64,000 nucleotides of DNA, from the NCBI RefSeq assembly GCF_934561205.1, contig NZ_CAKTFU010000005.1, positions 110,760 through 174,759 of the forward strand. Reading direction: 5' to 3'. Numbering within the stretch: position 1 is the first letter of the stretch; the number at the start of each line of letters is the position of its first letter. Source of the DNA: an uncultured Gemmiger sp. GTDB taxonomy: Bacteria; Bacillota; Clostridia; Oscillospirales; Ruminococcaceae. The notes beneath the pieces are model-generated. The model was not told the origin of the DNA and ran no database searches. It saw nothing but the letters and a program-made list of their open reading frames with translations. Position numbers and translations under genes: made by a program. This document shows, piece by piece, positions 52,316 to 61,297 of this stretch.

Positions 52316-54238
52316 TTATTGCTGCGGAGCGTCCTTTTTGAGCAGGCTCAAAATCACAGCACCCACAACACTGCCCACTGCCAGGGCTGCTACATACAGC
52401 ACGGCATGGTCGACTACGGGGAACACGAAGATACCGCCGTGAGGCGCGCGCAGGGCACAGCCGAACAGCATGGACAGCGCACCGGAAACCGCAGAGCCTA
52501 CAATGCAGCTGGGCAGCACACGCAGCGGGTCGGCCGCCGCGTAGGGAATCGCACCCTCGGACACAAAGCAGAGACCCATGACATAGTTGACGATACCGTT
52601 GCGGCGCTCATCGGGCGTCCACTTTTTGGGGCAGAAGGTCGTGGACAGGGCAATCGCGATGGGCGGCACCATGCCGCCGACCATAACGGCAGCCATAACC
52701 TCATAATTGCCGGAGGCCAGGGCTGCGGTACCAAACACATAAGCCGCCTTGTTGATGGGGCCGCCCATATCGACGCTCATCATGCCGGCCACGATGGCAC
52801 CCAGCAGTACGCGGGAGCTGCCGCCCAAAGCGTTCAGCCAGTCGGCAACGGCCGTGTTGATAATGCCCATAGCAGGGTTGATGCCGCACATCACGGCGCC
52901 CACGATCAGGATGCCGCCCAGGGGATAAATCAGCATGGGGCGGATGCCGTTCAGGCTGGCGGGCAGCTTGTCGGTGATCTTTTTCAGGAACTGCACCACA
53001 TAACCGGCCACAAAGCCCGCCAGCAGCGCAGCAAGGAAACCGCCGGAAACGCCGGTAGTCTGCCCCGATACAAGCCCCGCAAAGTTGGTGCCGTTCATGG
53101 CCAGCACACCGCCCGCAAAGCCTACCGCCAGGCCGGGACGGTCGGCAATCGACATGGCGATAAAGCCTGCCAGAATGGGCAGCATGTAACCAAACGCTGC
53201 GCCGCCCACCGTCTTAAAGAACGCCGCCACGGGGGTGTTCATGCCAAAGTTGGACGGGTCGATGGTGTAATCGTCCAGCAGGAATGCCAGCGCGATCATA
53301 ATGCCGCCGCCCACCACAAAGGGCAGCATGTGGGAAACACCGTTCATCAGGTGCTTGTACAGGCTGTGCCCGACGGTATCCCCCGCACCTGCGGCCTGTG
53401 CCGCCTTGGCATCGGCATCGGCGTGGAACACTGCCACCTCGCCGTGGGCAACCTTTTTGATAAGCTCCTCCGGCTTGTGGATGCCGTCATCTACGCGGGC
53501 AAACAACACCGGCTTGCCGTCAAAGCGGGCGGTCTGCACATTTTTGTCCGCCGCAATGATAATGCCGTCGCATGCAGCGATCTCCTCGGCGGTCAGCACA
53601 TTTTTGGCACCGTCCGAGCCGTTTGTTTCCACCTTGGTTGCAAGGCCCAGCTTTTCACCGGTCTTGGTCAGCGCCTCGGCTGCCATGTAGGTGTGGGCAA
53701 TGCCGTTGGGGCAGGCTGTTACCGCCAAAATGCGGTAGCCGGTCTGGGGGATCTCCTGCTGGGTAAAGCTCTCCTCACCGAACTGCGCATCCTCGCGGTC
53801 GTCGATGGCCTGCAGGAACTCGGCGGGGGTCTTGGCCTTGCGCAGCGTCTCAACAAAATCCTCATTCATCAGCATCTGCATCAGGCGGGCCAGCATATCC
53901 ATGTGCAGGCTGCCGTTTTCGGGTGCGGCAATGGCAAACAGCAAATCTGTCTTGCCGTCGTCCTCGGCATTGTACTGCACGGGCACAGCCAGACGCAGTG
54001 CCGCCAGGCTGGGGCGGGTCACACAGGCTGTGCGGGCGTGCGGCACCGTGATGCCGTTGTCCACATAGGTCGATGCCTCGGCCTCGCGCGCCAACAGTGC
54101 CTTTTTGTATTCGGCTGTGTCGGTGATGTTGCCGTGGGTGGCCTGCAGGGCTACCAGCTTATCCAGGATTTCGTCGCGGGTAGAGACCGCTGCATCCAAC
54201 GCAATGGATCGGGCTGTGAACAGTTCCGTAATACGCAT
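52316..54238 (-). CDS. fruA: PTS fructose transporter, fused EIIA-EIIB-EIIC
   Basis: 640 residues. EIIA (1-150) with phospho-His67 (VPHART); EIIB (~165-270) with phospho-Cys176 (TACPNGIAHT); EIIC (~290-635) with about nine helices. It imports fructose as fructose 1-phosphate, which FruK, encoded upstream, phosphorylates. AAGGAGA precedes the ATG 21 bases after the fruK stop. Confidence 0.96.
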   Translation of the reverse strand: MRITELFTARSIALDAAVSTRDEILDKLVALQATHGNITDTAEYKKALLAREAEASTYVDNGITVPHARTACVTRPSLAALRLAVPVQYNAEDDGKTDLLFAIAAPENGSLHMDMLARLMQMLMNEDFVETLRKAKTPAEFLQAIDDREDAQFGEESFTQQEIPQTGYRILAVTACPNGIAHTYMAAEALTKTGEKLGLATKVETNGSDGAKNVLTAEEIAACDGIIIAADKNVQTARFDGKPVLFARVDDGIHKPEELIKKVAHGEVAVFHADADAKAAQAAGAGDTVGHSLYKHLMNGVSHMLPFVVGGGIMIALAFLLDDYTIDPSNFGMNTPVAAFFKTVGGAAFGYMLPILAGFIAMSIADRPGLAVGFAGGVLAMNGTNFAGLVSGQTTGVSGGFLAALLAGFVAGYVVQFLKKITDKLPASLNGIRPMLIYPLGGILIVGAVMCGINPAMGIINTAVADWLNALGGSSRVLLGAIVAGMMSVDMGGPINKAAYVFGTAALASGNYEVMAAVMVGGMVPPIAIALSTTFCPKKWTPDERRNGIVNYVMGLCFVSEGAIPYAAADPLRVLPSCIVGSAVSGALSMLFGCALRAPHGGIFVFPVVDHAVLYVAALAVGSVVGAVILSLLKKDAPQQ

Positions 54239-54259
54239 AGCAATTCTCCTTCTTATCGT

Positions 54260-55165
54260 TTATATTGTTTCCAGCAGTGCTTCGATATCCTCTTTTTTTG
54301 CAAGTCCCAGGCTGAACGCCGTGGCACTGCCGCACGCCGTACCAAGGCGCAGCGCGTAGGCGTAGTCGCGGGTCTTTTGGTAACCGGCCACAAAGCCGGC
54401 CACCATGCTGTCCCCCGCGCCGACGCTGTTTATGACCTTGCCTTTGGGGCAGCCGATGCGGTGGATCACCCCGTTTTCATCGCGCAGCAGAGCACCGTCC
54501 CCCGCCATGCTGACCAGCACATTGCGCGCGCCGCGCTCTTGCAAATACCCGGCCGCACGGGCGATTTCCTCGTCGGTATTCAGCTTGATGCCGACCAACT
54601 CCTCCAGTTCATGATTGTTGGGCTTGATCAGAAACGGGTGGTATGGCAGCACACGCGCCAACAGGTCGCGGGTAGCATCGACAACGGTCTGGACACCGCG
54701 CCCCTGCAGACGCCGCAAGATCTTTTCGTAGGTATCCTGGGACAGGCTGGACGGAATACTTCCCGCCAGCACCAGGATATCCCCCTCGGTCAGCTTGTCA
54801 ATTTTTGCTGCAAACTCATTTTGGGCAGTTTCCGGGATATTGGGTCCTGCACCGTTCAGCTCAGTCTCCTGATCCGCCTTGATTTTTACGTTGATGCGGG
54901 TCATGCCCTCTTTCAGCTGTACAAAGTCCGTCTGCAAGCCCTGTGCGGCAAGGCCGCGTTCCAGCCATTTGCCGGTTTCCCCCGCCACAAAGCCCAGCGC
55001 CACGCTGGGGCAGCCAAGCTGCTGCAATACGCCGGACACGTTGATGCCCTTGCCGCCGAGCACACAGTCCTCCCCTGCCGCACGGTTTACGGCGCCCACC
55101 ACCATCGGGTGGTCGATGCGCACAACATAGTCAATAGCCGGGTTAAATGTTACGGTATAGATCAT
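54260..55165 (-). CDS. fruK: 1-phosphofructokinase
   Basis: 301 residues, PfkB family. The N-terminal TFNPAIDYVVRID, GGKGINVSG sugar-binding loop and C-terminal NSVGAGDSMVAGF with the catalytic Asp are present. It converts fructose 1-phosphate to the 1,6-bisphosphate. Its ATG overlaps the fruR stop (ATGA). Confidence 0.95.
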   Translation of the reverse strand: MIYTVTFNPAIDYVVRIDHPMVVGAVNRAAGEDCVLGGKGINVSGVLQQLGCPSVALGFVAGETGKWLERGLAAQGLQTDFVQLKEGMTRINVKIKADQETELNGAGPNIPETAQNEFAAKIDKLTEGDILVLAGSIPSSLSQDTYEKILRRLQGRGVQTVVDATRDLLARVLPYHPFLIKPNNHELEELVGIKLNTDEEIARAAGYLQERGARNVLVSMAGDGALLRDENGVIHRIGCPKGKVINSVGAGDSMVAGFVAGYQKTRDYAYALRLGTACGSATAFSLGLAKKEDIEALLETI

Positions 55166-55917
55166 AGCTTTGTCTCCTTTACCAGTGTAACTTTGGCATA
55201 TTGCGGGGCGGGGCAGCGGTCCGTCAAAATTGCACCCCCCTGCAATTCGGTGATAACAGCCGGGTACACGCAGGCAAACTTGGTGCTGTCCACCAGGAAC
55301 CAGCTTTCGCGCGCACGCCGTACCGCCACGGCCTTGACGGCAGCCTCCTCAGGGTCGGGGGTAGTAAAGCCAGCCTGCAGATCCACGCCGTTGGCACCCA
55401 GAAACGCCTTGGTGAAATTGTACGCCTGCAAGGACGCCACGGCAGCTGCCCCCACAATGGCCTCGGTGTTAGGGCGCAGCATACCGCCCGGCACAAAGAC
55501 CTTGCAGCCCTTTTGTGCCAACAACCGTGCATGGGCGATGCCGTTGGTGACGTAGTGCGCCTCCAGCGCCGGACCCGACAGCGCCTGCACCAGCGCCAGT
55601 GTGGTTGTTCCGGCATCGATATAGACAAAATCCTGCGGCTGAATCAGCGTCGCCGCCGCCCTGGCGATGTCTCGCTTTTCGGCAATGGCCAGCGCCTGCT
55701 TGGCGTCCATGGTCGGTTCCTCTGCAAGGAACTGACTGTCCGGCAGGGTTGCTCCGCCGTGCACCTTGTTGAGTTTTCCCAAACGGTCAAGTTCGGTCAA
55801 ATCCCGCCGTATGGTCGATTCGCTGGCATTCAGCTCCTCGCATAGCTCCTGCACGGTTGCCGACCGCTTTTCTTCCAACATATCGAGAATTTTGGCAAAT
55901 CGCTTCTCCGCTAACAT
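55162..55917 (-). CDS. fruR: DeoR-family fructose operon repressor
   Basis: 251 residues. N-terminal DeoR helix-turn-helix (SATVQELCEELNASESTIRRDL, KVHGGA) and a C-terminal sugar-phosphate sensor (YIDAGTTTLALVQAL, GANGVDLQAGFTTPD). AAGGGGG precedes the ATG. It is the first gene of fruRKA and should bind the repeats around the promoter, released by fructose 1-phosphate. Confidence 0.93.
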   Translation of the reverse strand: MLAEKRFAKILDMLEEKRSATVQELCEELNASESTIRRDLTELDRLGKLNKVHGGATLPDSQFLAEEPTMDAKQALAIAEKRDIARAAATLIQPQDFVYIDAGTTTLALVQALSGPALEAHYVTNGIAHARLLAQKGCKVFVPGGMLRPNTEAIVGAAAVASLQAYNFTKAFLGANGVDLQAGFTTPDPEEAAVKAVAVRRARESWFLVDSTKFACVYPAVITELQGGAILTDRCPAPQYAKVTLVKETKL

Positions 55918-55936
55918 CGTTCATCCCCCTTGTACT

Positions 55937-56037
55937 CAGTCTGGCTGATTTTGGCTGTTTGTGGTTGTATTTGGTTTCTTTACTTGTATTATAGCATATC
56001 ATCTGTCATTTTCAAGCATTTTCAGCCAAATTCAGTC
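55937..56037 (-). promoter_or_regulatory. fruRKA promoter with DeoR-type operator repeats
   Basis: Minus-strand TTGAAA (56010-56015), 16 bp, extended -10 TGCTATAAT (TATAAT at 55988-55993). Related repeats lie on both sides: CTGAATTTGGCTGAAA upstream (~56020-56037) and CAGCCAAAATCAGCC downstream (~55937-55957), sharing the TGGCTGA core. These are likely FruR sites. Confidence 0.7.
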
Positions 56038-56084
56038 ACCAAATTTCGTGCTTGTTTTTTGTGCACTATCACGGAAATCTTCGC

Positions 56085-56113
56085 TTGCAAAAATTCCGCA
56101 AAGATGCTATACT
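56085..56113 (+). promoter_or_regulatory. Promoter of the deformylase gene
   Basis: TTGCAA (56085-56090), 17 bp, TGCTATACT extended -10 (TATACT 56108-56113). Confidence 0.78.
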
Positions 56114-56144
56114 GACGAAAATCCACTTCATGCGGAGGTTTTCT

Positions 56145-56555
56145 ATGGTACGCCCTCTTATGACCGACACCGTCTTTTTAGCACAGAAAGCACAGCCCGC
56201 CACGACGCAGGATATCGGCATTGCCGATGACCTGCTGGACACCCTAAAGGCCCACGCCGACGGCTGTGTGGGTATGGCCGCCAACATGATCGGCGTCAAC
56301 AAGGCCATCATTGCCTTTGACGACGAGGGCACCCTGCGGGAAATGTTCAATCCCGTCATTGTCTACCGCAAGGGGCTGTACCTTGCCGAGGAGGGCTGCC
56401 TTTCCCTGCAGGGGCAGCGCAAAGCAAAACGCCACCGCACCATAAAGGTACAGTGGCAGGACCGTGAGATGCAGACGCACACCAAAAATTTCAACGGCTG
56501 GACCGCGCAGATCATCCAGCATGAGGTCGATCACTGCAACGGCATCTTAATATAA
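56145..56555 (+). CDS. def: Peptide deformylase, variant motif I
   Basis: 136 residues from the ATG at 56145 (GGAGG upstream). Motif II (EGCLS) and motif III (QHEVDH) supply the metal ligands Cys and two His plus the catalytic Glu. Motif I reads VGMAANMIG, where GxGLAAxQ is canonical, so the usual Gln is Met. Short deformylases of this form occur in Clostridia and may be a second copy with altered activity. Monocistronic. Confidence 0.88.
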   Translation: MVRPLMTDTVFLAQKAQPATTQDIGIADDLLDTLKAHADGCVGMAANMIGVNKAIIAFDDEGTLREMFNPVIVYRKGLYLAEEGCLSLQGQRKAKRHRTIKVQWQDREMQTHTKNFNGWTAQIIQHEVDHCNGILI

Positions 56556-56564
56556 GGTACACAA

Positions 56565-56592
56565 AAACACCGCACGGCATCGTGCGGTGTTT
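56565..56592. terminator. Bidirectional terminator
   Basis: A perfect 12-bp stem (56565-56576 with 56581-56592), GCAT loop, lies between convergent def and the TraX-like gene. Confidence 0.85.
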
Positions 56593-56597
56593 CCTGT

Positions 56598-57368
56598 TTA
56601 TCGGTTGATGAAATTCAGCGTCAGTGCCAAAATCAGCATGTGTACGGGGTAAAATGCATAGCACAGATACTGGAACGGCTTGCTGTGGTAGCCCTGCCGC
56701 CCGCGGTACAGCCAGATGGGGATCAGCGCCAACAGCGCCAGGCCCTGCTGGCAAAACTCAAACTCCCTGCCGAACAACTGTACGGGGTACATCAAACCGC
56801 CCAGCAACTCAACATTGAGCCAATACAAGGCCGCGATCTGCCCCAGCAGGCACCACCATTGGCGCCCACGGAAGAAGTAAAAAACAAACACCGTCAGCAC
56901 ACCGACGCCGTAGTAATCCACCATGCCGAGTGTACCCAGCACACCGCCCAGCAAAACCACCAAAACAGTAGTCACGGCGAACAGCCACGGCTTTTGTTTT
57001 TGGCGCACAGCCTCCATCAGGCGGATGCCCATAAGGCCCGTCAGCAGGGTCCAGATAACGTTCTGGTGCACAGGATAGAACCAGGTACCGCCATACATCA
57101 GGTCGAAGGGAATTTCCGACAATACCGCAAACAGCAGCATGCGCAGCGCATATTTTTTGAAGCTGCGGGAATGAAAATACCCTTCGACAGCCATAAAGGC
57201 AAATATGGGGAACGCCACGCGTCCCACGCAGGTCAGCCAATCCTGTGCAGGAAAGACCGTTGCCCACATGTGATCCATCAGCATAAAGACCATGGCAAGG
57301 ATATGCAGCGCCGCAGCGCTGAGGTCGAAGTGTTTCGGGGTCAGCTCGTTGGTGGTCCGATTTGTCAT
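56598..57368 (-). CDS. TraX-family membrane protein
   Basis: 256 residues and about eight helices. HILAMVFMLMDHMWA and GRVAFPIFAFMAVEGY with HSRSFKKYALRM are TraX signatures; in conjugative plasmids TraX acetylates pilin, but chromosomal Firmicute copies have no known role. GAGGAG precedes the ATG. No conjugation genes are near. Confidence 0.88.
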   Translation of the reverse strand: MTNRTTNELTPKHFDLSAAALHILAMVFMLMDHMWATVFPAQDWLTCVGRVAFPIFAFMAVEGYFHSRSFKKYALRMLLFAVLSEIPFDLMYGGTWFYPVHQNVIWTLLTGLMGIRLMEAVRQKQKPWLFAVTTVLVVLLGGVLGTLGMVDYYGVGVLTVFVFYFFRGRQWWCLLGQIAALYWLNVELLGGLMYPVQLFGREFEFCQQGLALLALIPIWLYRGRQGYHSKPFQYLCYAFYPVHMLILALTLNFINR

Positions 57369-57419
57369 GTAAATACTCCTCGATTTTTCTTTTCACTCTG
57401 TTGCAATCGCAGTATTGCC

Positions 57420-57824
57420 TTAGCCTAATAACTCCAATTCCAGAATATCTTCTATGGCGATGACCGTGCCGTCGGTCAGCACCAAGGTTTTTTCAAATTC
57501 CTGCAATTTCTTAACGCAGCCCTCGGTTCGGCGGTAGCTGCCGCCCTCCTTGCGGTCATCAGGCACAAAATGCGTGATGGCTGCGCGGGGCGTTTTTTCC
57601 AGGTTTTCACGCAGATACTGCAATTTTTTGTCCAGCTCTGCCTGCTCGTACTCGTCGGGAATCATCCGTTTCTCGGTCAGGCGGGCGCTTTCCTGCAGGG
57701 CAGCGCCCAGTCCCGTCAACGCCGCAAAGGGCGAAAACTGCGCAGCCCTGTCCTGTCGGGACATGCGCGGATGTCGTTCCGACGTGGGATGCGGCAGATG
57801 TATGATATCATCATAGCGGCCCAT
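57420..57824 (-). CDS. YolD-like protein
   Basis: 134 residues. An N-terminal DRAAQFSPFAALTGLG motif and a C-terminal beta region (TVIAIEDILELELLG) match YolD-like proteins, which are encoded next to UvrX/UmuC-type polymerases. It overlaps the polymerase stop by one base. Probable accessory or control subunit of translesion synthesis (inference from context). Confidence 0.87.
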   Translation of the reverse strand: MGRYDDIIHLPHPTSERHPRMSRQDRAAQFSPFAALTGLGAALQESARLTEKRMIPDEYEQAELDKKLQYLRENLEKTPRAAITHFVPDDRKEGGSYRRTEGCVKKLQEFEKTLVLTDGTVIAIEDILELELLG

Positions 57825-59347
57825 TATGCCTTATGTCCCCCGATCTGTGCATTGCGCTGCATGGCGGTCGCGCCCTCCTGCAGGTCCATACCTTTTACAA
57901 TGGCGTTTTTGCCGAATTTCTTTTTGATGCAAAGCATCGCCTGTTGACGTCGACGCTCCCGCTCCAACTCCTTTTGCTGCTCGGCATGCTGTTGCTGCGC
58001 CTTTTGTGTCACGGTAAAAAAGTCAAGCTGTTCACAGGACTCCGTCTCGCGGGCGGCCTGCTCCGTCAAAACGTTGTTGGCCACCAGATTCAGTCGGCGT
58101 ATCAGCAGATTCTCGTCAACAATGCGGTCATACAGTTCGGTAACAGCCTCCATAATTTGTTTGGTGGAGGATGTATATCGCTCCAGGTTGGCTGTGCCGT
58201 GGGCGTGTTTGGGCACCTTGCGGCCGTACATGTCGGTGGTAACAGGGCCGTGGTAGTTCTTGCGGCGCTGCGGGTCGGTCAGGTTTTCGATGTCATAGCC
58301 GACCGTCAACACCATCTGCTTGGTCATCAGGCCCTTGTCCACCAGATCCAGCACCAGCCCATCTGCCATTTCCCGCACGATAAGCCGAGCCTGGTCAAAT
58401 TCGGTGGCACAGTGCAGCACCTGACCGCCGCCGATACTGGTAGCCGCCGGCTTGTAGGCCTTGATATCTGCCAGGGTGCAGGGTTCCCACCCCCAGGCGT
58501 GGTCGATCAACAGCTCAGCGCCGACGCCAAACAGGCGGTAGAGCAGTTCCTCATTATAAAAATCGCTTTCCTTGCCAAGGGAACAGCGCGCCACATCGCC
58601 CATAGTGTACAAGCCGTGCGCCTCCAGCTTTTTGGCGTAGCCGCGCCCCACACGCCAAAAATCCGTCAGCGGTCTGTGCTCCCACAGCAAACGACGGTAA
58701 CTCTGCTCGTCCAAACAGGCAATGCGCACACCGTTCTTGTCCGGCGGGATATGCTTGGCCTGCACGTCCATGGCCACCTTGGCCAGGTACAGATTGCTGC
58801 CGATTCCCGCCGTGGCCGTAATGCCTGTCACCCGCAGGATCTCAAGGATCAGCTTCATGGCAAAGTCACGGGCTGTCAGGTTGTACAGCTTCAAATAAGA
58901 CGTTGCATCAATAAATACTTCGTCAATGGAATAGCTGTGGATATCCTCCGGTGCCACAAATTGCAGATAGATGCCGTAAATCTGGGTGCTGCGGGCCACA
59001 TAATGGCTCATCTGGGGCGGCGCGATGATATAATCCAGTTCGTATTCCGGGTGTTCGGCTAATTCGGGGGCATTGACGCTTTTTCCGGTAAACTGCCGGC
59101 CGGGGGCCTTGGTGCGCCGCCAGGCATTGGCCTGCCCAACCTTTTGCACGACCTCGAACAACCGAGCGCGCCCCGGTATGCCGTAGGCCTTCAGCGAGGG
59201 TGAAACCGCCAGGCAGATGGTCTTTTGTGTGCGGGCGGCATCTGCCACCACCAGATTGGTGGTAAGCGGGTCCAGGCCGCGCTCCACACATTCCACCGAG
59301 GCAAAAAAGGACTTCAGGTCAATGGCCAGATAGGTTTTTTCCGACAT
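57824..59347 (-). CDS. Y-family translesion DNA polymerase (UmuC/UvrX type)
   Basis: 507 residues from the ATG at 59347 (AAGGGGG upstream). AIDLKSFFASVE and YSIDEVFID give the catalytic acidic residues; the palm (1-240), thumb with helix-hairpin-helix (GLYTMGDVA) and little-finger domain follow. A Lys/Arg/Gln-rich tail ends the protein. It synthesises across damaged DNA. A palindromic operator at the promoter points to damage- or stress-linked control. Confidence 0.93.
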   Translation of the reverse strand: MSEKTYLAIDLKSFFASVECVERGLDPLTTNLVVADAARTQKTICLAVSPSLKAYGIPGRARLFEVVQKVGQANAWRRTKAPGRQFTGKSVNAPELAEHPEYELDYIIAPPQMSHYVARSTQIYGIYLQFVAPEDIHSYSIDEVFIDATSYLKLYNLTARDFAMKLILEILRVTGITATAGIGSNLYLAKVAMDVQAKHIPPDKNGVRIACLDEQSYRRLLWEHRPLTDFWRVGRGYAKKLEAHGLYTMGDVARCSLGKESDFYNEELLYRLFGVGAELLIDHAWGWEPCTLADIKAYKPAATSIGGGQVLHCATEFDQARLIVREMADGLVLDLVDKGLMTKQMVLTVGYDIENLTDPQRRKNYHGPVTTDMYGRKVPKHAHGTANLERYTSSTKQIMEAVTELYDRIVDENLLIRRLNLVANNVLTEQAARETESCEQLDFFTVTQKAQQQHAEQQKELERERRRQQAMLCIKKKFGKNAIVKGMDLQEGATAMQRNAQIGGHKA

Positions 59348-59374
59348 GCTTTTCTGCCCCCTTGCCCCGCAAAT

Positions 59375-59425
59375 TTTACAACCAAACGTTGTAAACAGTA
59401 TAGCATTTTTGGGATTCGGTGTCAA
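59375..59425 (-). promoter_or_regulatory. Polymerase/yolD promoter with palindromic operator
   Basis: Minus-strand TTGACA (59420-59425), 17 bp, TATACT (59397-59402): a near-consensus promoter. Immediately downstream, over the start point, is TTTACAAC-N5-GTTGTAAA (59375-59395). It differs from the Firmicute LexA box (GAAC-N4-GTTC) but occupies a repressor position. Confidence 0.8.
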
Positions 59426-59435
59426 TTCTATAAAC

Positions 59436-59462
59436 CAAAAAGGACGGGAATTCTCCCGTCCT
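59436..59462 (-). terminator. Terminator of the TlpA-like operon
   Basis: AGGACGGGA pairs with TCCCGTCCT around AATT; on the minus strand a five-T run follows. Confidence 0.88.
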
Positions 59463-59476
59463 CGTCATGGGATCGC

Positions 59477-60382
59477 TTACGAATTGGCGCTGTCGGCATC
59501 CACAACGCTCTGGATCTGCTGCATCAGAGCATCATAGTTTTCCTGGATGTCGATGCCGCCCAGCAGGGGCTCGCCCACAATGTTGCCGTTGCGGTCAACC
59601 AGAATGGTCGTGGGGAACGCCATAATGCCGGAGGCATATTTGCCGGCCTCGGAATCAGAGGTCAGGGACAGGTTGCGGTAGGCGGCGTTCTGGCTTTCCA
59701 GCACTTTCTTGGCATCTGCAATAGCCGTCTCGTTGCCGTCAAAGGTTTCTGTGTTGATGCCGACAACCTCGCCACCCATAGCCTTCAGGGTCTCGTTGAG
59801 TTCATTCAGCTTGCTCAACTCCCCGACGCAGGGCTTGCAGCCGGTGAACCAGAAGTTCACGACGGTCACGGCATTGTTGGAGAACAGCGTGTCATCGACC
59901 TTGTTTCCGTCGAAGTCGGTAGCGGAGAAATTCTTAAACGGAGATGCCTGCTGTGCACTGTCAGCGCCTGCAGCGCTGTCGGCAGAATCGGCCTGACTCT
60001 GCAGCTCGGCGATCTGCGCCTCAATGCCGCGAATAGTCTCAATGTCGGCGGTCAGCGTAGCGATCTCCTCCTCGGTGAAGGAGTCCTTATTGGCCTCCAG
60101 CGTGCCGGCCAGGAAGTCGGCATAGTCTGCATCGGCATCTCCCTCACTCTTGCCCATCATGCCAAACAGCTTGTTCCAGACGTCGGCGTGGTCGGCAAAC
60201 AGTTGGTTTTCCTGCTGGAACAGGTCGTCGATTGTTGCGTTCGCATCCCCTGCGGCATCGGAAACTGCGGTGGTGCTGCTTGCGGCAGGGGCACTGCCTG
60301 CGGAGTTGCTTCCGGCACAAGCGGTAAAGGTCAAGGCGGCGCAAACGGCCAGTGCGGCAATGCAATGCTTCTTGAGTTTCAT
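59477..60382 (-). CDS. TlpA-like thioredoxin-fold lipoprotein
   Basis: 301 residues. Signal peptide with lipobox-like FTAC (Cys22), an acidic helical insert (~45-145), then a thioredoxin domain with Cys182-X2-Cys185 (TGCKPC) and cis-Pro loop (FPTTILVD). It should act on disulfides outside the membrane. It ends an operon that begins with a CXXC small protein and a polyferredoxin, which probably feeds it electrons across the membrane. AAGGAG precedes the ATG. Confidence 0.9.
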   Translation of the reverse strand: MKLKKHCIAALAVCAALTFTACAGSNSAGSAPAASSTTAVSDAAGDANATIDDLFQQENQLFADHADVWNKLFGMMGKSEGDADADYADFLAGTLEANKDSFTEEEIATLTADIETIRGIEAQIAELQSQADSADSAAGADSAQQASPFKNFSATDFDGNKVDDTLFSNNAVTVVNFWFTGCKPCVGELSKLNELNETLKAMGGEVVGINTETFDGNETAIADAKKVLESQNAAYRNLSLTSDSEAGKYASGIMAFPTTILVDRNGNIVGEPLLGGIDIQENYDALMQQIQSVVDADSANS

Positions 60383-60388
60383 AGATAA

Positions 60389-61297
60389 TTAGCTCCTTTT
60401 CAGTGATTCGTTAATGTCGGGTTTCTTGCGGCAGTCTATATTCATAAACTGATAGTGAATTGCATCTTTGGGGCACGCTTTCATGCAGGCACCGCAGCGG
60501 ATACACTCGGGGTGGTTCGGTGTTTTCAGCACGTTCACGTCCATCTTGCAGGCTGCAACACAGCGCTTACAGCCGACGCAGGCATTCTTGTCGACTTCAA
60601 TTCCCAGCAAGGATACCTTGTTGAAGAGCGAGTAGATGGCCCCCAGCGGGCAGATCCACTTGCAGAATGGGCGGTAGAACAGGACGCTCAGCACCACAAC
60701 GGCAGCCAAGATCACGCTCTTGAAGGAAAACAGCTTGCCCAAAGCCGAACGGATGGCTGCATTGCTGAGCGACAACGGGATAGCCCCCTCCAGAACACCC
60801 TGCGGGCAGATGTACTTGCAGAAGAACGGGTCTCCCATACCGATGGAGTTTGTCGCCAGCATCGGCAGCAAAATCACAAACACGACCAGGATGACATATT
60901 TTAGGTACCGCAGCGGTTTCAGCTTTTGGGTCGAGAACTTTTTACTCGGAATCTTATGCAAAAGATCCTGCAGCCAGCCAAACGGGCACAGAAACCCGCA
61001 GATAAACCGTCCCAATGTTACCCCCAGCAAAATCAGTATGCCGGTAATATAATAGGTGAACTTGAACTTGGACGAACCGACCACCGCCTGAAATGCACCG
61101 ATGGGGCAGGCCCCCGTCGCAGCCGGACAGGAGTAGCAGTTCAGCCCCGGCACGCACACGGTTTTTGCGTTGCCTTGGTAGATTTTCCCCTGAAACAGAT
61201 TCGGAATATGGATATTGGTAAGCAGTGTGGCTGCCGCCTGGATCCATCCACGAAACTGTGCCAGTTTTTTTGATATTGATCGTTTTATTTTATCCAA
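60389..61297 (-). CDS. Membrane polyferredoxin (4Fe-4S, NapH/CcoG-like)
   Basis: About 302 residues. An N-terminal cysteine cluster (CVPGLNCYSCP, CPIG), about four or five helices with RFICGFLCPFG and CKYICPQG motifs, then two ferredoxin-type 4Fe-4S motifs (CVGCKRCVAAC, CIRCGACMKAC). A TTG at 61297 is preferred, ten bases after GGAG; a GTG at 61306 is possible. It overlaps the small CXXC gene. It probably moves electrons from cytosolic ferredoxin to the extracellular TlpA-like protein. Confidence 0.88.
   Translation of the reverse strand: MDKIKRSISKKLAQFRGWIQAAATLLTNIHIPNLFQGKIYQGNAKTVCVPGLNCYSCPAATGACPIGAFQAVVGSSKFKFTYYITGILILLGVTLGRFICGFLCPFGWLQDLLHKIPSKKFSTQKLKPLRYLKYVILVVFVILLPMLATNSIGMGDPFFCKYICPQGVLEGAIPLSLSNAAIRSALGKLFSFKSVILAAVVVLSVLFYRPFCKWICPLGAIYSLFNKVSLLGIEVDKNACVGCKRCVAACKMDVNVLKTPNHPECIRCGACMKACPKDAIHYQFMNIDCRKKPDINESLKRS

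Noticed and set aside
52217..55555. 1112-codon open frame on the plus strand
   Set aside because: It is the exact antisense shadow of fruA, fruK and fruR, low in hydrophobic pattern and rich in Gly/His/Gln, with no ribosome site; the minus-strand genes have clear motifs.
56598..57368. Conjugative element marked by TraX
   Set aside because: No relaxase, coupling protein, integrase or other transfer gene lies nearby; chromosomal TraX-like genes are common.
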